Shown here: positions 36,008 to 48,186 of the stretch, piece after piece
How the letters are laid out: every line of letters starts with the position of its first letter
Position numbering within the stretch: position 1 is the first letter of the stretch
Notes under the pieces: generated by a model
Databases searched by the model: none
What the model was told of the DNA's origin: nothing
What the model saw: the letters and a program-made list of their open reading frames with translations, nothing else
NCBI GenBank assembly: GCA_015680685.1
Contig: MNCI01030872.1
Coordinates: 1 to 64,000 of the forward strand
Length of the DNA stretch: 64,000 bases
From: Gnetum montanum
Taxonomy: Eukaryota > Streptophyta > Gnetopsida > Gnetales > Gnetaceae
Direction: 5' to 3'
Program-made: the position numbers and the translations under genes

Positions 36008-38454
36008 CTTAAGAAAATGGAACAAACAAAGGACTTAAACACAAATATCTTACACTTTGATTATACACCAAAAGAGGATATTAAACATGAAGACTTAGGA
36101 ATTAAAATAAAAAATTAAGAAGAAGAAGCAAACACATCTAGACCCACAAAAATGGAAATACCTTCAAGTCTATATGAAAATACATCTCTAAATGATCCAA
36201 ATTAGACTATCACTAATGTTAGATGTGCTACCATGTGATTAATGACATCAATAATAGTGATAGATGGAAACTAATGTTGTATAACTAGGGAATTGTGTAG
36301 TCCATCTCTCAAATGTGCAGCCATAAGATTCATTGTGGGGGAGATGCTTCATCTTGGTTCAAGAACTAATAAGTATTTTTTACCCTTTTTTATAATTTTT
36401 TTATCATTTTCCTATTTCTTTCAAAATTTTTTGATTTTTCATATGTTTTCCATTTCTTAATATTTTTCTTTCCTTTATATTTTTGTCATTTATTTTATGT
36501 TTTATGAATGTATTTTATATTTTCATTAATAATATTGCCAAGTCATGATGCAAAAGTCAACACTATGTGTTGATTTTTTGTGCTATGCTCTTAAGATGAT
36601 TGGGTAAGTAATTGTGTAAAGCAGTGAGACCACCTCATCAATCCCTCTAGTTCTCTAAATAAAAGCTCTTTTTCATGCAAAAAATTTGATTCTTTTTTCA
36701 TGAAACTAAAATCAATCAATGATCATTGTACCTTAAAGAAAGAGGAAATGACCAAGTGGGAATGGTGTGACCTCAAGGGGACTTGGGTTTTCTTTTTGTC
36801 TTCCTTTGTGTGGTATATGACTTATCTTGTTATGTATCATCACTTCTCCATTGACCAATAATAAAAAGCTAAAAGTATTTTCATGGTATGGTTCCCATAT
36901 ATTAAAAAAACAAATAAAAACAAAACAAAGAAAAGAGAGAAAAAACATAATAATGGGAATTCAATGCACACCCCTTAGACACAATAATGGGCTAGAAGCA
37001 CTGGTTATGGGGTTGGAAAGACATGTTACCCATGCTTGAAGGCCCCCTTCTAACTAAGGCCCTTCCTTACTTATTCTCTTTTCTTCTATTTTTGGAGTGA
37101 TGATTTTTTTTGAGGTGGTTGTGGACTCATGGTGGTACGTAGGAGGGAACATATCAATGTGAGGTTACTATTCATGGTATGGACTTGGTCTGAACTTGGA
37201 CAGATAGGCATGCTGATCATTTTAATCACATTTATCACAAGAATCTATTATAAACATGGTTAAGTACCTTACATACCTATCTTTGCAATCCCTTCTCATC
37301 CCATTATTTACCTCACTACTGAATACAATTATGAGCCTTTTGATTTTGTGTAGTATAGTAAAACATCCCAACCATGATAGTTGTATGTTGTTGGAATGAA
37401 GGGATGGTCTACATTTAACTTCTTGGATGCCCAAAAACATCTGTAGAAGTGGTTATGCAAGGGCATTATGGTAGGAGCCTACTTTGGAGAGGATCCACTT
37501 TCATAACTTTTGTTGATCATGGCTTAGAACTAACCTTCACATCTTCTAGAACATCAATGATAGTTTCTCTAAATTTATGCATAATTTTGGGACTACTTCT
37601 CATCACTTTCAATTAATTTTTTACTTTTTCCTACTTTTCTGTTAAATATCCTTCAAGTTCAATATTTCTTGGTCATCTTTTGAATCAAACCTTTGGTTTC
37701 AATTGTTCAAAAACTTGTGTGTTTTTAGAGTTACAATTATTAGTCATGAGGGCCAGGGATGTTTGCTTTGAGATTTGAAATTTTTCTAACATCCTATTTT
37801 CAAACATCATGATAACTAATAGTAATTGATCAAAATAATGTGAAAAACTTGATGATTTTAGCTACCTTATAGCCTTGGGCATAGTATATAGTCATCACCT
37901 TGTGCTTAAGTGAAAACTAAGGGATCCGAAAAGGGTTAATTATTAAGTGAAATTTATCAAAACTAATGTTGATCCATTTGTGACTACAAGTGATGCTAAA
38001 GAAATGTTTGTAGAAGAACATTTTTTGCGAGACACAAAAACAAAGCTAAGAGTGGGACAATAGAGGATATGCCCATGAACAAATCGTAGCACTTACAAGA
38101 TAGATGCTCAAGCATCACAAGTTTGTTAGATCCATGGGACAATGAGAAGAAATTTTTGTTCATCCTTTAAGAATGTTCCACATAACTAGAGAAGCATTGA
38201 CATAACAATCTAGGTTGGAAGTCTGCTTCTGCTAGTGACAACAAGAAGAATAATCTTCAGTAGATTCTTGAAGATCTCTACAAAATTTTGTAATCTTTAA
38301 TTTCTATCCAGTCCTTTTGTTACTTTGTCATTTTGTATACATCCACTAGAATAAAATTTTGTAATGTAGCACTTAGTTTTGTTATGTCTATTTTGTCTTT
38401 TTTTGTTATGTCAAAAGCTAGTCAATAATCCCATACCTTCCCAATTTTGTAAAG
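36008..38454 (+). other. TE-3 3' non-coding region
   Basis: Poly-T-rich near 36360-36540. Blocks at 36950-37080 (TTACCCATGCTTGAAGG) and just before the 3' LTR (AGTCAATAATCCCATACC, TTTTGTAAAGAACTTGAGG) match the same regions of TE-1 and TE-2. No pol motif is seen. Confidence 0.5.
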
Positions 38455-38490
38455 AACTTGAGGACAAGTTTTCATTTAATTGTGGAGTTA
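38455..38490 (+). promoter_or_regulatory. TE-3 pre-LTR conserved tract (plus-strand primer region)
   Basis: CTTGAGGACAAGTTTTCATT followed by GTGGAGTTA abuts the 3' LTR. TE-1 (CTTGAGGACGAGTTTTTATT) and TE-2 (CTTAAGGATGAGTTTTCATT) have the same tract at the same place, so this is likely the conserved region around the polypurine primer. Confidence 0.6.
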
Positions 38491-38588
38491 TGATGAGATA
38501 TGATTTGTTGTGCTAACTAGGCCTCGTTGACTGGGCCCCATTGATAGAGTTTCTTGTGTTGAGTAGGCCCCATCAATGCAGTGTGTGG
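38491..38588 (+). repeat. TE-3 3' LTR, truncated to about 98 bp
   Basis: TGATGAGATATG through TAGGCCCCATCAATGCAGTG matches the first 98 bases of the 5' LTR, then similarity ends abruptly before the TATA box. Confidence 0.7.
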
Positions 38589-41500
38589 TTTGGAATGTAT
38601 TAAATCAAAAGATGACTATAAGCCTCAAGGATTTGGTGATGTTAATGAAAATGAAGGTTTTCAATTAATAGATAAGGGAGGGGGACCTTGGATAATGGCT
38701 TTTATGGTAGTGTGTGGTTTTTTTGTTTAATTATTCATGTGCTTTAATTTCTGATAGTATGTGTGTTATTGAACGTATATATATTTTTTGAAATTAATTA
38801 TATATAATTATTTAATTTATTTTTTCTTTTGATTTGATCTAATTTCTTGTATATTTTTGAGTCTAAAGATATATTAATTTTAATTTCTTATTTTCTTGAC
38901 ATGATTTTTTGTGTCTATTTTTTTGAGTGTGAATTGGTATTCATGGGAAATTAATTGATATGCTTTATGAATGCTTGTGCTGATAGACAACTAATGAACA
39001 AATAATCTTATAGATGTGATGATGATGTAAGAGTGTTGGATAGTTCCAATGTGGAAGTTTGGTTGATGGAATGTAAACATAATACAAATACATCCACCTA
39101 ATTTTCTTCTACATCACTTGTAAACTAAGTATATACTTAATAAGTAGCTAGATCCAATGGCCCCAAACTTTAAGATTTGAGCTTCAAAAAACTAGATGGG
39201 TGCTTGGTTGCAATTCATGAAAGGGTGTGTCATTGAGGGTTCCCATAATCATTGGGTTGGATTTTGATCAATAGGGTTGGATCATTGTGTTTATGCTTAA
39301 CTTACCTAACTACACTAGTTAGAGGAGATTTATGATTTCATGAACCTATGCTTGTTACATTGATCTCCTATGTAAGTTGCCTACTTAATCAAGTGCATGT
39401 CAAGGACTTGAGATGGTGACCTCGAATCTTTAGCATTTCCAAAGAAATTATTTTTCTAAAGTAACAATCCTTTTCCTTTTTAGAAAGAAATAGAAAAAAT
39501 AGAACTAAAAAAACTATTATTTAAAATTTTTTAAAATGTTTTTCTTTTGCTTGTATGACTTATTTTTGGATGTTTGGATAGCATTTTATTTTCTTAATTT
39601 TATCTTATTTTTATTTAATTTGTTCTTAATTTACTTTTTCTTTATTTGGCTTGATTTTATTTAATTTTATTTTATGTGATATTATTTTATTAATTTATTT
39701 TAATTTTAGTTTATTTATTATTATGCTCTTATTTCTAGTGGTAATACATATTTTACTTGTTCGAGATAGGTCTCTCATACCTTAGTCACGTGGAAGAGGC
39801 ACAAAACTATGTATGATCTTTTAAAATTTCCCTATCACATTTTTCTTCATAGCTACATTAGTTGTAATTTTGGCTATGAAAATTTTTCACATATTGCCCT
39901 TGGGTTTTATATTTTTCATTGTTCTCACTAGCATTTTTTGTGATGGGAAACTTACATGATTCTTTTAGCATTTTTCATAGCTAATCATGTTTTAGCAATT
40001 ATGTTTCAAGTGCTTAAGGCCTACATTTCATTTATTATAGTTAAATTGATAGATAGATAAGTTTCTACCTACCCACTAGTTGAACTTGATCTAACTAAAC
40101 CTCTTTAACTAAGAATATTCAAAGGTCACTAATCCCATTCTAGAACACCAAGTTGGTGACATGTCTATTGACAACTAGTAGAATCAAAGTTGAATGATCC
40201 ATTGGTTGTGTAGGGACACCTCTTTCAAGCTTGGTTTTATTTCTACATGTGATTGATTGTAGGTTTTGAAAGCTAGAGAGATATCTTAGAGGCTAAGAGT
40301 TAGAATTGACAGGAGGTGTCTTGGTAGATGGGCTGGATCTTCTTGTTATCATGGGAAGAGCCCAATTAAGCATTGCAAATGTTAGGTTGGTTTTCCAAGA
40401 CCTCAACATTGAGATTAGCAAAAGGGATGAGAATAAAAAGGTGATCTACAAGCGAATACCTTATGATCCTTCTTAGTCTCTTTACAACATGCACATGTGT
40501 CATTCAAGTGAGCCAAATGAAACACTTGATGGGTAATACCTACTATAACATAACAAGCATCTTTCACCTCTGAACATGCCTAAATCTTAATTTACCACTC
40601 ATAGGATTACTAGGTGATGGACATGGATCAGTCATGGGAGAAAAATCCTCCATGCCATGTCAAAATTTTATTTTTCTTCTATTTTTATTTTTGAAATTAG
40701 TAAATATTAATGTGTTTAGTTCGCATTTTAAGATTTTTTGTGCTTAATTAATAATTAATCATGATATTTTCTTTTATTTCAGAGTGATTTTTTTTATGTG
40801 TGTGGAAAAACCAATTAATATGGTTTATGAATGCTCATACAATAAGCTAAGGGTGGATGGATGAGTTACATATGCAATGATGATGTGAGAGTATCAAATG
40901 GATCTAACATGAAGCTTTGATTGATAGAATGCCCATGTAAGAAATTTCATCAATCCATTTTTCTTCCATCCATCACTAGTGAATTAGGTTCAAATTCAAT
41001 GGGTAATAGAAACTCACACTACAAGTTGTTGAAGATAACGCTATTGAGACCATGGGTAGGTGCTGGATCCACACCATAGGGTGTGAGCTCCATAATCTTG
41101 GAAGAGTTTCTAGTTACTAGCAAGAAGAGGGTATGTGATCAAGGGTTATTTTGACCATTGAATGGATCTAATATGTGTGATTGGACCAAGGTGCATATGT
41201 TATCTTACTTGGACATCCTGGTCAAATGTGGTTTATGATCTTACAAACCTATACATGCCATGTGGTGAGGAATGAACTCTTATGTTTCCATAAGTCAAAG
41301 ACTCCAGGTGGTGATCTGGCACTTTAATCATTCCCTTGATTTTCATGGTCCATAAGAAATCCTATTTCTATGAATATATATATATATATATAAGAAAAAA
41401 AATGAATGATGATGGAAATGAAAAATATATATGAATGTAAATGAAATGAAAAAAAAGAGAAGAAGAATAGAAGTATGAAGAGAATAGGTAATGAGAAAAA

Positions 41501-42107
41501 TAATATAATTTCAAGCTTATCATTCTATACAACTTGATATTCCTACCATCTGAAACTAATCTCCTAGTTGCACACATCAAAATTAAACCAATGGTTAAAC
41601 CCATGCCTATGTAAAGCATTCTCATGTTCAACCCTTTGCCAAATCACTGGACTTCCAAAAATGTCATAGTCCAAGACAATCTCTTGGTCATTGTCACCTA
41701 TGACCATGAAGGCCTAGAAGTCCCTCTCCTGGTAAACCTTGGTAATGTCAATTACTGCATCCACCCAAGTCCTTAATTATTTGTTTTTAGGATCAACAAT
41801 CATCATATTTGATCCAGTTAGTAACTGCATTCAAATTTGACACTTTTCTTATTAGTCATGATATTGTGATTCTTGTTGGGATGTGGGATTGGTTAGCGTA
41901 GTCAAGGGGATCAACATGAAGTTTTTGGTAGAATCAAATTCAAGAAGCCTACCATGCATATGTGCATAGATGGAGAAAAACTAAACTTGAACCTTAACTT
42001 CTAGATTTTCAATGGTACATTGCCTTAGTTTAATTTTTCTAAAGGTTAGACCATAGAATAATCTAGGCTAGATGATATTGGATATGGTAGGTGTAAGCTT
42101 GCATTTG
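38589..42107 (+). repeat. Degraded gypsy-like 3' regions; diverged direct repeat
   Basis: 38930-39430 and 40740-41340 are diverged direct copies (AATTAATATGGTTTATGAATG, GCAATGATGATGTGAGAGT, TTTATGATCTTACAAACCTA and their counterparts). 39950-40030 resembles 46200-46300. Between them lie T-rich stretches. At 41373-41392 there is an (AT)10 microsatellite followed by a GA-rich tract to about 41510. No coding domain was found. Confidence 0.45.
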
Positions 42108-43200
42108 GAAGTAACAAATAAAATTTTGCAAAAACATTTGAGCACAACTCCGCAATCTACTCCTAATTTTCCCTAGAGAAAGAGATAGTTCCACAAGAAA
42201 ACTAGAAATAGAGCAAGATTCGATGGAAATAAGCAGAAAAGAAAAGAAAGCAGATTTGTGTAGACCTCAAATATTTAAACAAGGTAAAATGACACGAGTA
42301 AACACTTCGCAATAAAGCTATCCCAAATTCAATATCTACGAATTGTTCAAACTTCCAAGGCTCAAACAAGCAATATCTTCAAGACAATCCTATTATGCTA
42401 CCAAAAATTGCTGCGTAAACTACCACGTACGAGACTCCATTTTGACTAGATAATAGATGTCAACGATTGCATTCAAACAGAACCTTTAAAAGACTTGACA
42501 ATTTCTGATTGAAATACCACGAGAATTCACTTTAAAGATAAAAAGAAGCTATTCTGGTCCCATCAAAATACCAAAGATTTTCTGAACCCTCTCGACTACT
42601 GAATTGTTCAACGGCGTGACTACAAACAGAGGCTCTCTTACAACAATCCCAATAGCAGTTCCCACACGTTGCACAATAATGAAATTTACTACTAAAATGC
42701 TCTTAAGGCTTTTAAACACAAGCGCTTCTATGGCAAAATTTTAATAGAAATTTCTATCGGGCAACAAGAACAATAAGAGCAATCTAAAAATCCCAAAATT
42801 ACTTGCCAAGGATGATACTATCTAAACCACTAGCTAAACAATTTAAACAAAACAAAAAATGAAATGCATAACTCACAGGACCATGACAAAGAGGCTGAAG
42901 TCTTTATTCTAGCAAGCCATCTTCCAAGAAATCTTCTTTACAAATCTTCCAAGACTTCAAGTGTGATCCCCCTTCTCCTCCTTGACCCTTGAAGCCTTTT
43001 TATAGGGTTCCAAGGTAGGTAGAGAAGTTACATATTTGAAAATATCTCACCTAACTTCTCTCCCAAGCAACTTGGCCAACCAATTAGAAGATTACTTGGC
43101 CAACAAGTTGGGAGGTTACTTGCCCAACAAGTTAGGTAAGTTACAACAATTTTGGGTGGTTGCAACCACCAAAGAGAAAAAGAGGTTGACAAGTGGCCTT
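42108..43200 (-). repeat. LTR-like repeat with TATA box (copy 2 of inverted pair)
   Basis: The reverse complement matches 290-1254, including the TATA block at 42997-43004, TTTGATGGGACCAGAATAGC, and the end AAAATTTTATTTGTTAC. Beyond 43200 a second weaker copy of the upstream part (43370-43500: TAACTTCTC..., CCAATCAGAAGATTACTTG) suggests a duplicated U3 segment. Confidence 0.6.
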
Positions 43201-43739
43201 GGTAGTTACAATATCATAGAAAATTAAAATACAATCTCTAAAATACATAGGAATACAAGCTATAGTTGCAACTTACTCCATACATATATATCCTTTTAAT
43301 TTTGCTTCTTCAAAATGAGATGTCAAGTCTTCTAAGTGATGTATAAGACCCCCCAAAAGTCCTAAACAATGAGATTCTCCTCTTCCTAGAGAAGTTACAA
43401 TTTCAAAATATCCCAAAAATATCTCAAAAATATCTCTCCTATCTTCTCTCTTAAGTAATTTGATTAACCAATCAGAAGATTACTTGTCCAACAAGCTAGG
43501 AGAAAGTTATGTGGTTTAGGGAGTTAGGAAGTTATGCATAAAATGAGGAGCATTTTATGCTAACTTTAATGTAATGTGACATTAAATGGGATAATCAATA
43601 TTACAAATTTTAAATGGGTAGTAACTTATACGTTTCAAAATAATATTTTATGGCTTGAGATAATTGAAGGCAGGTTTCTAAATCAAGGCTTCATATAATG
43701 AGTACTTCATGTTATGGATATCTACATATACATATTATT

Positions 43740-44650
43740 GGTTAGTTTTATAACTATATACTTTAGGCGGCAGAAGTAATTTGAATAATTTCTGGTAAAA
43801 GCGGCGAAACAATTCTTCTTGTCTTCCCTGTAAATCGCGTGGAGGTTTCATCACAATTCCAGAGCAACGGTCTTTCTCTTATTTCTGCCCAGAACCTGCA
43901 AGAATCGACACATGTTTGAAGCAAGATTCGTATGCAGCGTCATCCGAAGCCACCGATTCAAACTGTCCCCGCGCAATAAGGCCCTGCAAAATCGTAACCG
44001 ATGATCACCGCGGGAAGGCCCTGCAACTGCAATCTGACTCTACCAGCGCGTGCTGGAGAAGAGAGGGGTTTTTTTTTTTGAAAAAAAACGCACCGAAATA
44101 GAGGGTTTCAATTGCCAGAAATGTTTCTGTTTTGCCCCCAAAATTGATTTAGTGCTTCCTGTGTTTTTGTTTGAAAATTTTCCGTTGAATCTTTACCACC
44201 ATTGCCATTGATTGTAGAACCAAGGGCTAACATTTTATGGATCTGTATTCTACTAAAACCACCTGTAGAAACCTTCGGAATCATTGCAGCCATGCCACCG
44301 AAATCGTAACAACATATCCTGCATTTTTGTTTCATGTGCAGGCTGAATGTCGTGCGGCAGTTTGTGGGGTTTCGATGTACCTTGAGAACGCCCCCAAACG
44401 TTTTATTCTTGTTTTGAAAGAACAAATCAGCAATGTCAATGGCTGCGGCGGTGTGGAGAGACGGCTGTGGCAATGTTTGTTGGCTTGGCCATGGTTTTAT
44501 GGTGGCCATGTATTGCGCAGTAACACCGTGGTCTTCTTTTCCCTTCACTGATTTTGCATAATTTTTAAACACTCGAGGCGTTGCTGATTTTTGATTAATT
44601 CCTATTTTTTTCAAATGTTGTCTTTTAAGGATACAACCGAATTTAATCAA
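43740..44650. other. GC-richer island of unknown origin
   Basis: CpG-containing sequence (AAAGCGGCGAAAC, AAATCGCGTGG, CCCCGCGCAATAAGG, CACCGCGGGAAGG) stands out from the AT-rich surroundings. It carries a 180-codon frame on the minus strand (44108-44650) and a 104-codon frame on the plus strand (44237-44551). I recognise no domain in either. The minus frame is fairly normal in composition (K/T/N-rich, four scattered Cys-containing motifs) but could be chance in a GC-richer patch. It could be a gene fragment, a low-copy transposon or a lost 5' region. Confidence 0.3.
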
Positions 44651-46509
44651 CCGGGATCTGTAACTTTGTTCTTTTACATAAATAATATACTCCCTTCCTT
44701 ACTAATTTTACTATCCTCTGATCTTTGACAAGGGAATAATCCGACACTTTCATCTTGTATCCAAAAGGCTTCAACGTCAAATTTTTACCAGTGAATCAAT
44801 CTTCTAAACAAAAACAGCCATCAACCTTCAACACTAAGGTTGTACTTTAACCATAGATTCTTCCAATTTTGAATAAAATATTTTAACGGTTCCATGGAAT
44901 GGCCAAATGTGCCAACAGGAAGTAAGACTTGGAGTTTTATCCCTATTGTATGAACAAGTAGCAATGAAAGGATGTAGCAACGAATCTCTCATGGGATGTA
45001 GGACATGCTCATGTGCTTTGTAATATAACTGAATGATTGACTAGGGATCTAGTGATGTTACAATTTATTTATCCCTTTCTTTCATCCATTATTCATTATC
45101 CATCCTCTCTATTCCATTCCTATCCATGGTTTTATTTGGTCATAAGTAATTAGGAAAAGTAGAGAATGAGATCTAATCATTCAAGGGGATGGAATTACAT
45201 TTGATGCTAATGTTTTACTAGTTGTTGAGAATCCATGGGTGTCTCATGAATAGTTTTCACAAGGGTAAGGATGGAAAATGCCTACTATGAGGAGGATCCA
45301 CTTTTGAATCATTGGTGGATTGACATTGCAAGCAAGTAAAATCTTATCTCCTAGTGATGGTAATGGCTGCATAGCATAAGACACTTGACTGTTCTCCCAC
45401 TTATGTGAGTGTTGTTTCTTTGTGCTTCAAGATATGACCATGTATCATTCTCATCAATTCACCTTAATTATGATTGTATTTCATCATTTTGGATGCTATA
45501 ATCATTATTCTATTATTCCAACCCCTCTGTTCTAGCCTTTGGTTCATGGGAATATATAAATGAATCAATCAACTCATTTTCCATAATCTATGATGTTGTC
45601 AAGGTAAGTTTGTAATGTTCTTGTTATCTTTCTCCTTGTATGTCTTATGAGATCAATTCATGGTGATGTTGGCATGTTGTGGACTTTGTGAAAGGCTCCA
45701 ACAAATGCAAACGATAAGTTCAAGATAATGATGATGAAGTTTTATATTTTCTCCAATTTGAAGAAAAGCATCACCACACCCCCTATGTTACTATAAGAAC
45801 ATTAATGTTCCTCCACCAATGACCCACTATAAATGATGGGGGATCGCCAAATACATCTTTCACTTTGCTATATTCATTTTTCTTCCTTTTGTTTTCTCTG
45901 GTTTCTACAAACAAGCAAAAATAAGTTGGCTTTTTTTTATCCCAATGGATGGATTAGTAATATTTCTACAAGAATTCTTTGGTCATCTGGTCATTGTTGT
46001 TCTAGGTATGGTTCAAGCTTGGGCTCTTGTAAATTAGTTGTGAGGGAGAGACACTAATTTCGATATGTATTTAATGCATTTGGCAGTTATTTAAATATTT
46101 ATACCTTACTTATACTTACACATGCATGCCATGATTCAATGGTTATGATAATGTTTTTCAAGCATTCCCTAAGGGTTTTATTTATCATAATTTTTGTGCA
46201 TAATTTTTGCAATGGTAGTATGATGCCTAGGGGAATTCACTTGATTTTTAGTAGACTTCACAGCTTATCATGTTTGGGTGATTATGATTCAAGCTTCATA
46301 CACTAAAGAGGGCTAAGGTTGAATAATCTCACGCCTCTATCTACAGACCCTTGTGTGAACCATCAGTTCTTGAGGATGAGGGAGAAGAACTTAGATCCTC
46401 CAATCTAGACCTAGTACCCATTAACATCAATGGTCCATACAAACCTTGGTGCCCATGTCTACATTAGGTTGGTAGGTGGGAACACACTTTTCTTTTAATT
46501 TAAAAATTT
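44651..46509. other. Unassigned, partly gypsy-tail-like
   Basis: 45270-45310 (CTACTATGAGGAGGATCCACTTT) resembles 37468-37505 of TE-3, and 46200-46330 resembles 39940-40020. These suggest decayed 3' regions of related elements. No coding domain is seen. Confidence 0.35.
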
Positions 46510-47293
46510 TGAAAAAAAATCTTTAAATATAAAATCATGAAAAGTTTAAACCTAGAAAATGGGTAAGGTGGTAGTAACTTATAGAAAAACTACATCATTA
46601 AGTATATTGGTTCTAGAGTAGTATTGAGATGGGGGACCTCTTGGGAAGTCTCAAATTTCATGCCCATATTTTTAACTTTAAATGCCCAAAATTCACAAAT
46701 TTAGAAACCTTTTGGGACAAAAAAATAGTCATTTTTGAAAGAATTGAACCTTTCTAATACGATGGTGAAGTTAAATTTGGCATATAGGATCTGAAAATTG
46801 TTTTTTAATCCCCTTTCTTAAATTATGTTTTAAGAACCTTGGGAGCTAAAATTAGCATAATGTGAACATCTAATGTTCATTATCAATAAATAAATAGTTG
46901 TTTATAATATCTTTTAGCATTTTGGATCATATGATAATGTTAAATTTATTATACAAGAGCCTAATCATTAGGTGACAATTTAAATCATACATTAGTAGGC
47001 TTATATTCTAGATCAAATAACTATTTTTAATCATTTAATGATTATGTGTAATAAGTTAAACTTTTTCATTATTCTTGGATCATTGGATTAGGTAATCAAG
47101 CTATATTTATTCCTATAGAACTCCTAGACTAAGATTTATGGCATATTCAACCAAATCCAAGTTAGTGAATCTTAGTTCAACATTAGTCACATTACCAAAG
47201 TTAGTATCTTAAGGAGGGTAGACAGGTCATTAGGAGTATAGAAAATGAAGCTAGACTATATCCAATGAATGAAATAGTTATAAAATTAGTTAG
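46510..47293 (+). repeat. Repeat P, copy 2
   Basis: A diverged direct match to 13590-14560, including AATTAGCATAA, ATCATTAGGTGA, 'TTAGTCACATTACCAAAGTT' and a purine-rich AAGGAGGGTAGACAGG. It is interrupted at 47293 by TE-1. The LTR that follows P in copy 1 is not seen here. Confidence 0.55.
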
Positions 47294-48186
47294 TGATGAG
47301 TAGTGAGGTACCCCTACACTCAACCATATGAATACGAGTGTTCATGCATGATTCAATCGAATTCCAAGGACTAAGTGCTTATGTGCCATTGTGGAACAAG
47401 TATAGGTTGGTTGATCGTTGTCTTCCCAAGCTTACCTATATGTCATGATTGTATGGTTAGGTAAGCTTGAGGCATATGATTTCTATAGATTTTATGTTTT
47501 TATGTCCTACGCTAGTAGGGAAGGAGAGAGGTAACTAAGTGACTAATTTAACTTAACTATTCATTGACTAAGTTCTAACTAATCCTAACACGAGCATTCA
47601 TTCCCACTTGCCGTACACATCCTGAACCAGTGCAACACTATTGGGATTACCAAACGCTAATTGTTATTGGGTTACCAAGCATTACATGCATGCTTGAATT
47701 GGTCGTGCTTGTGTAATTTAACAATTTTCTTAATTGATCAAAATGAATTGCTATGCTAATAATAGAAATGTAAAGTGCATCAAATAAAATAGAATAAAAT
47801 AAATGCATAAGAAAATAAAATAAAAGAAATGTGTAAGAAAACAAATCTCAAGTGCTGCAAAGATGAATCAAAGAGCTCATTTTAGTACCATACACAAGGT
47901 GTGCTCAGGTACACAGTGCTCAAATAAAGATCCATCCACACTTAGACCTCCTTCTATAGGCACTTGGAAAATACTTTACCTTTCAAACAGACTACAAGAG
48001 TTTCACTACTTGAATGCTAAAAGACTTCCCTTTAGTCGTGTGCCTAGGCACTATATTTATAGGCTTGGGAGCAACTAATCTAATAAATTAGAGTAACCCC
48101 TCTAATAATTAGAATAACTGCTAAAGTAACCACTAGAGTAACCACTCTAATAATTAGAATAACTATTAGAGTAACTTCTCTCATCA
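47294..48186 (-). repeat. TE-1 3' LTR (893 bp)
   Basis: On the plus strand it begins TGATGAGTAGTG and ends CTCTCATCA. The minus-strand TATA box is at about 48054-48062 (plus strand TATATTTATAGG). Short tandem repeats lie at 48078-48186. Confidence 0.9.

Larger units (their letters stand above)
23531..38588 (+). mobile_element. TE-3: gag-only Ty3/gypsy-type element, split by TE-2
   Basis: The 5' LTR is 23531-24394 (TGATGAG...CTCATCA), the primer site follows at 24395, gag starts at 24520, and TE-2 interrupts gag from 24867 to 33894. Gag resumes at about 33900. A non-coding 3' region runs from 36008 to 38490. The 3' LTR is cut short: only 38491-38588 matches the start of the 5' LTR. Without TE-2 the element is about 6 kb. 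It has no protease, reverse transcriptase or integrase, so it would have needed enzymes supplied by another element such as TE-1 (inference). It is inserted in the gag of TE-4. Confidence 0.75.

Noticed and set aside
38589-38760. Continuation of TE-4 gag to the right of TE-3
   Set aside because: The short frame here does not resemble the TE-4 gag, and the TE-3 3' LTR is truncated, so the original right border is lost.
41373-41392. (AT)10 run as a functional site
   Set aside because: An ordinary microsatellite.
44108-44650. 180-codon minus-strand frame as a real gene
   Set aside because: No recognisable domain, start context or neighbour. It is kept only as part of an unexplained GC-richer island.
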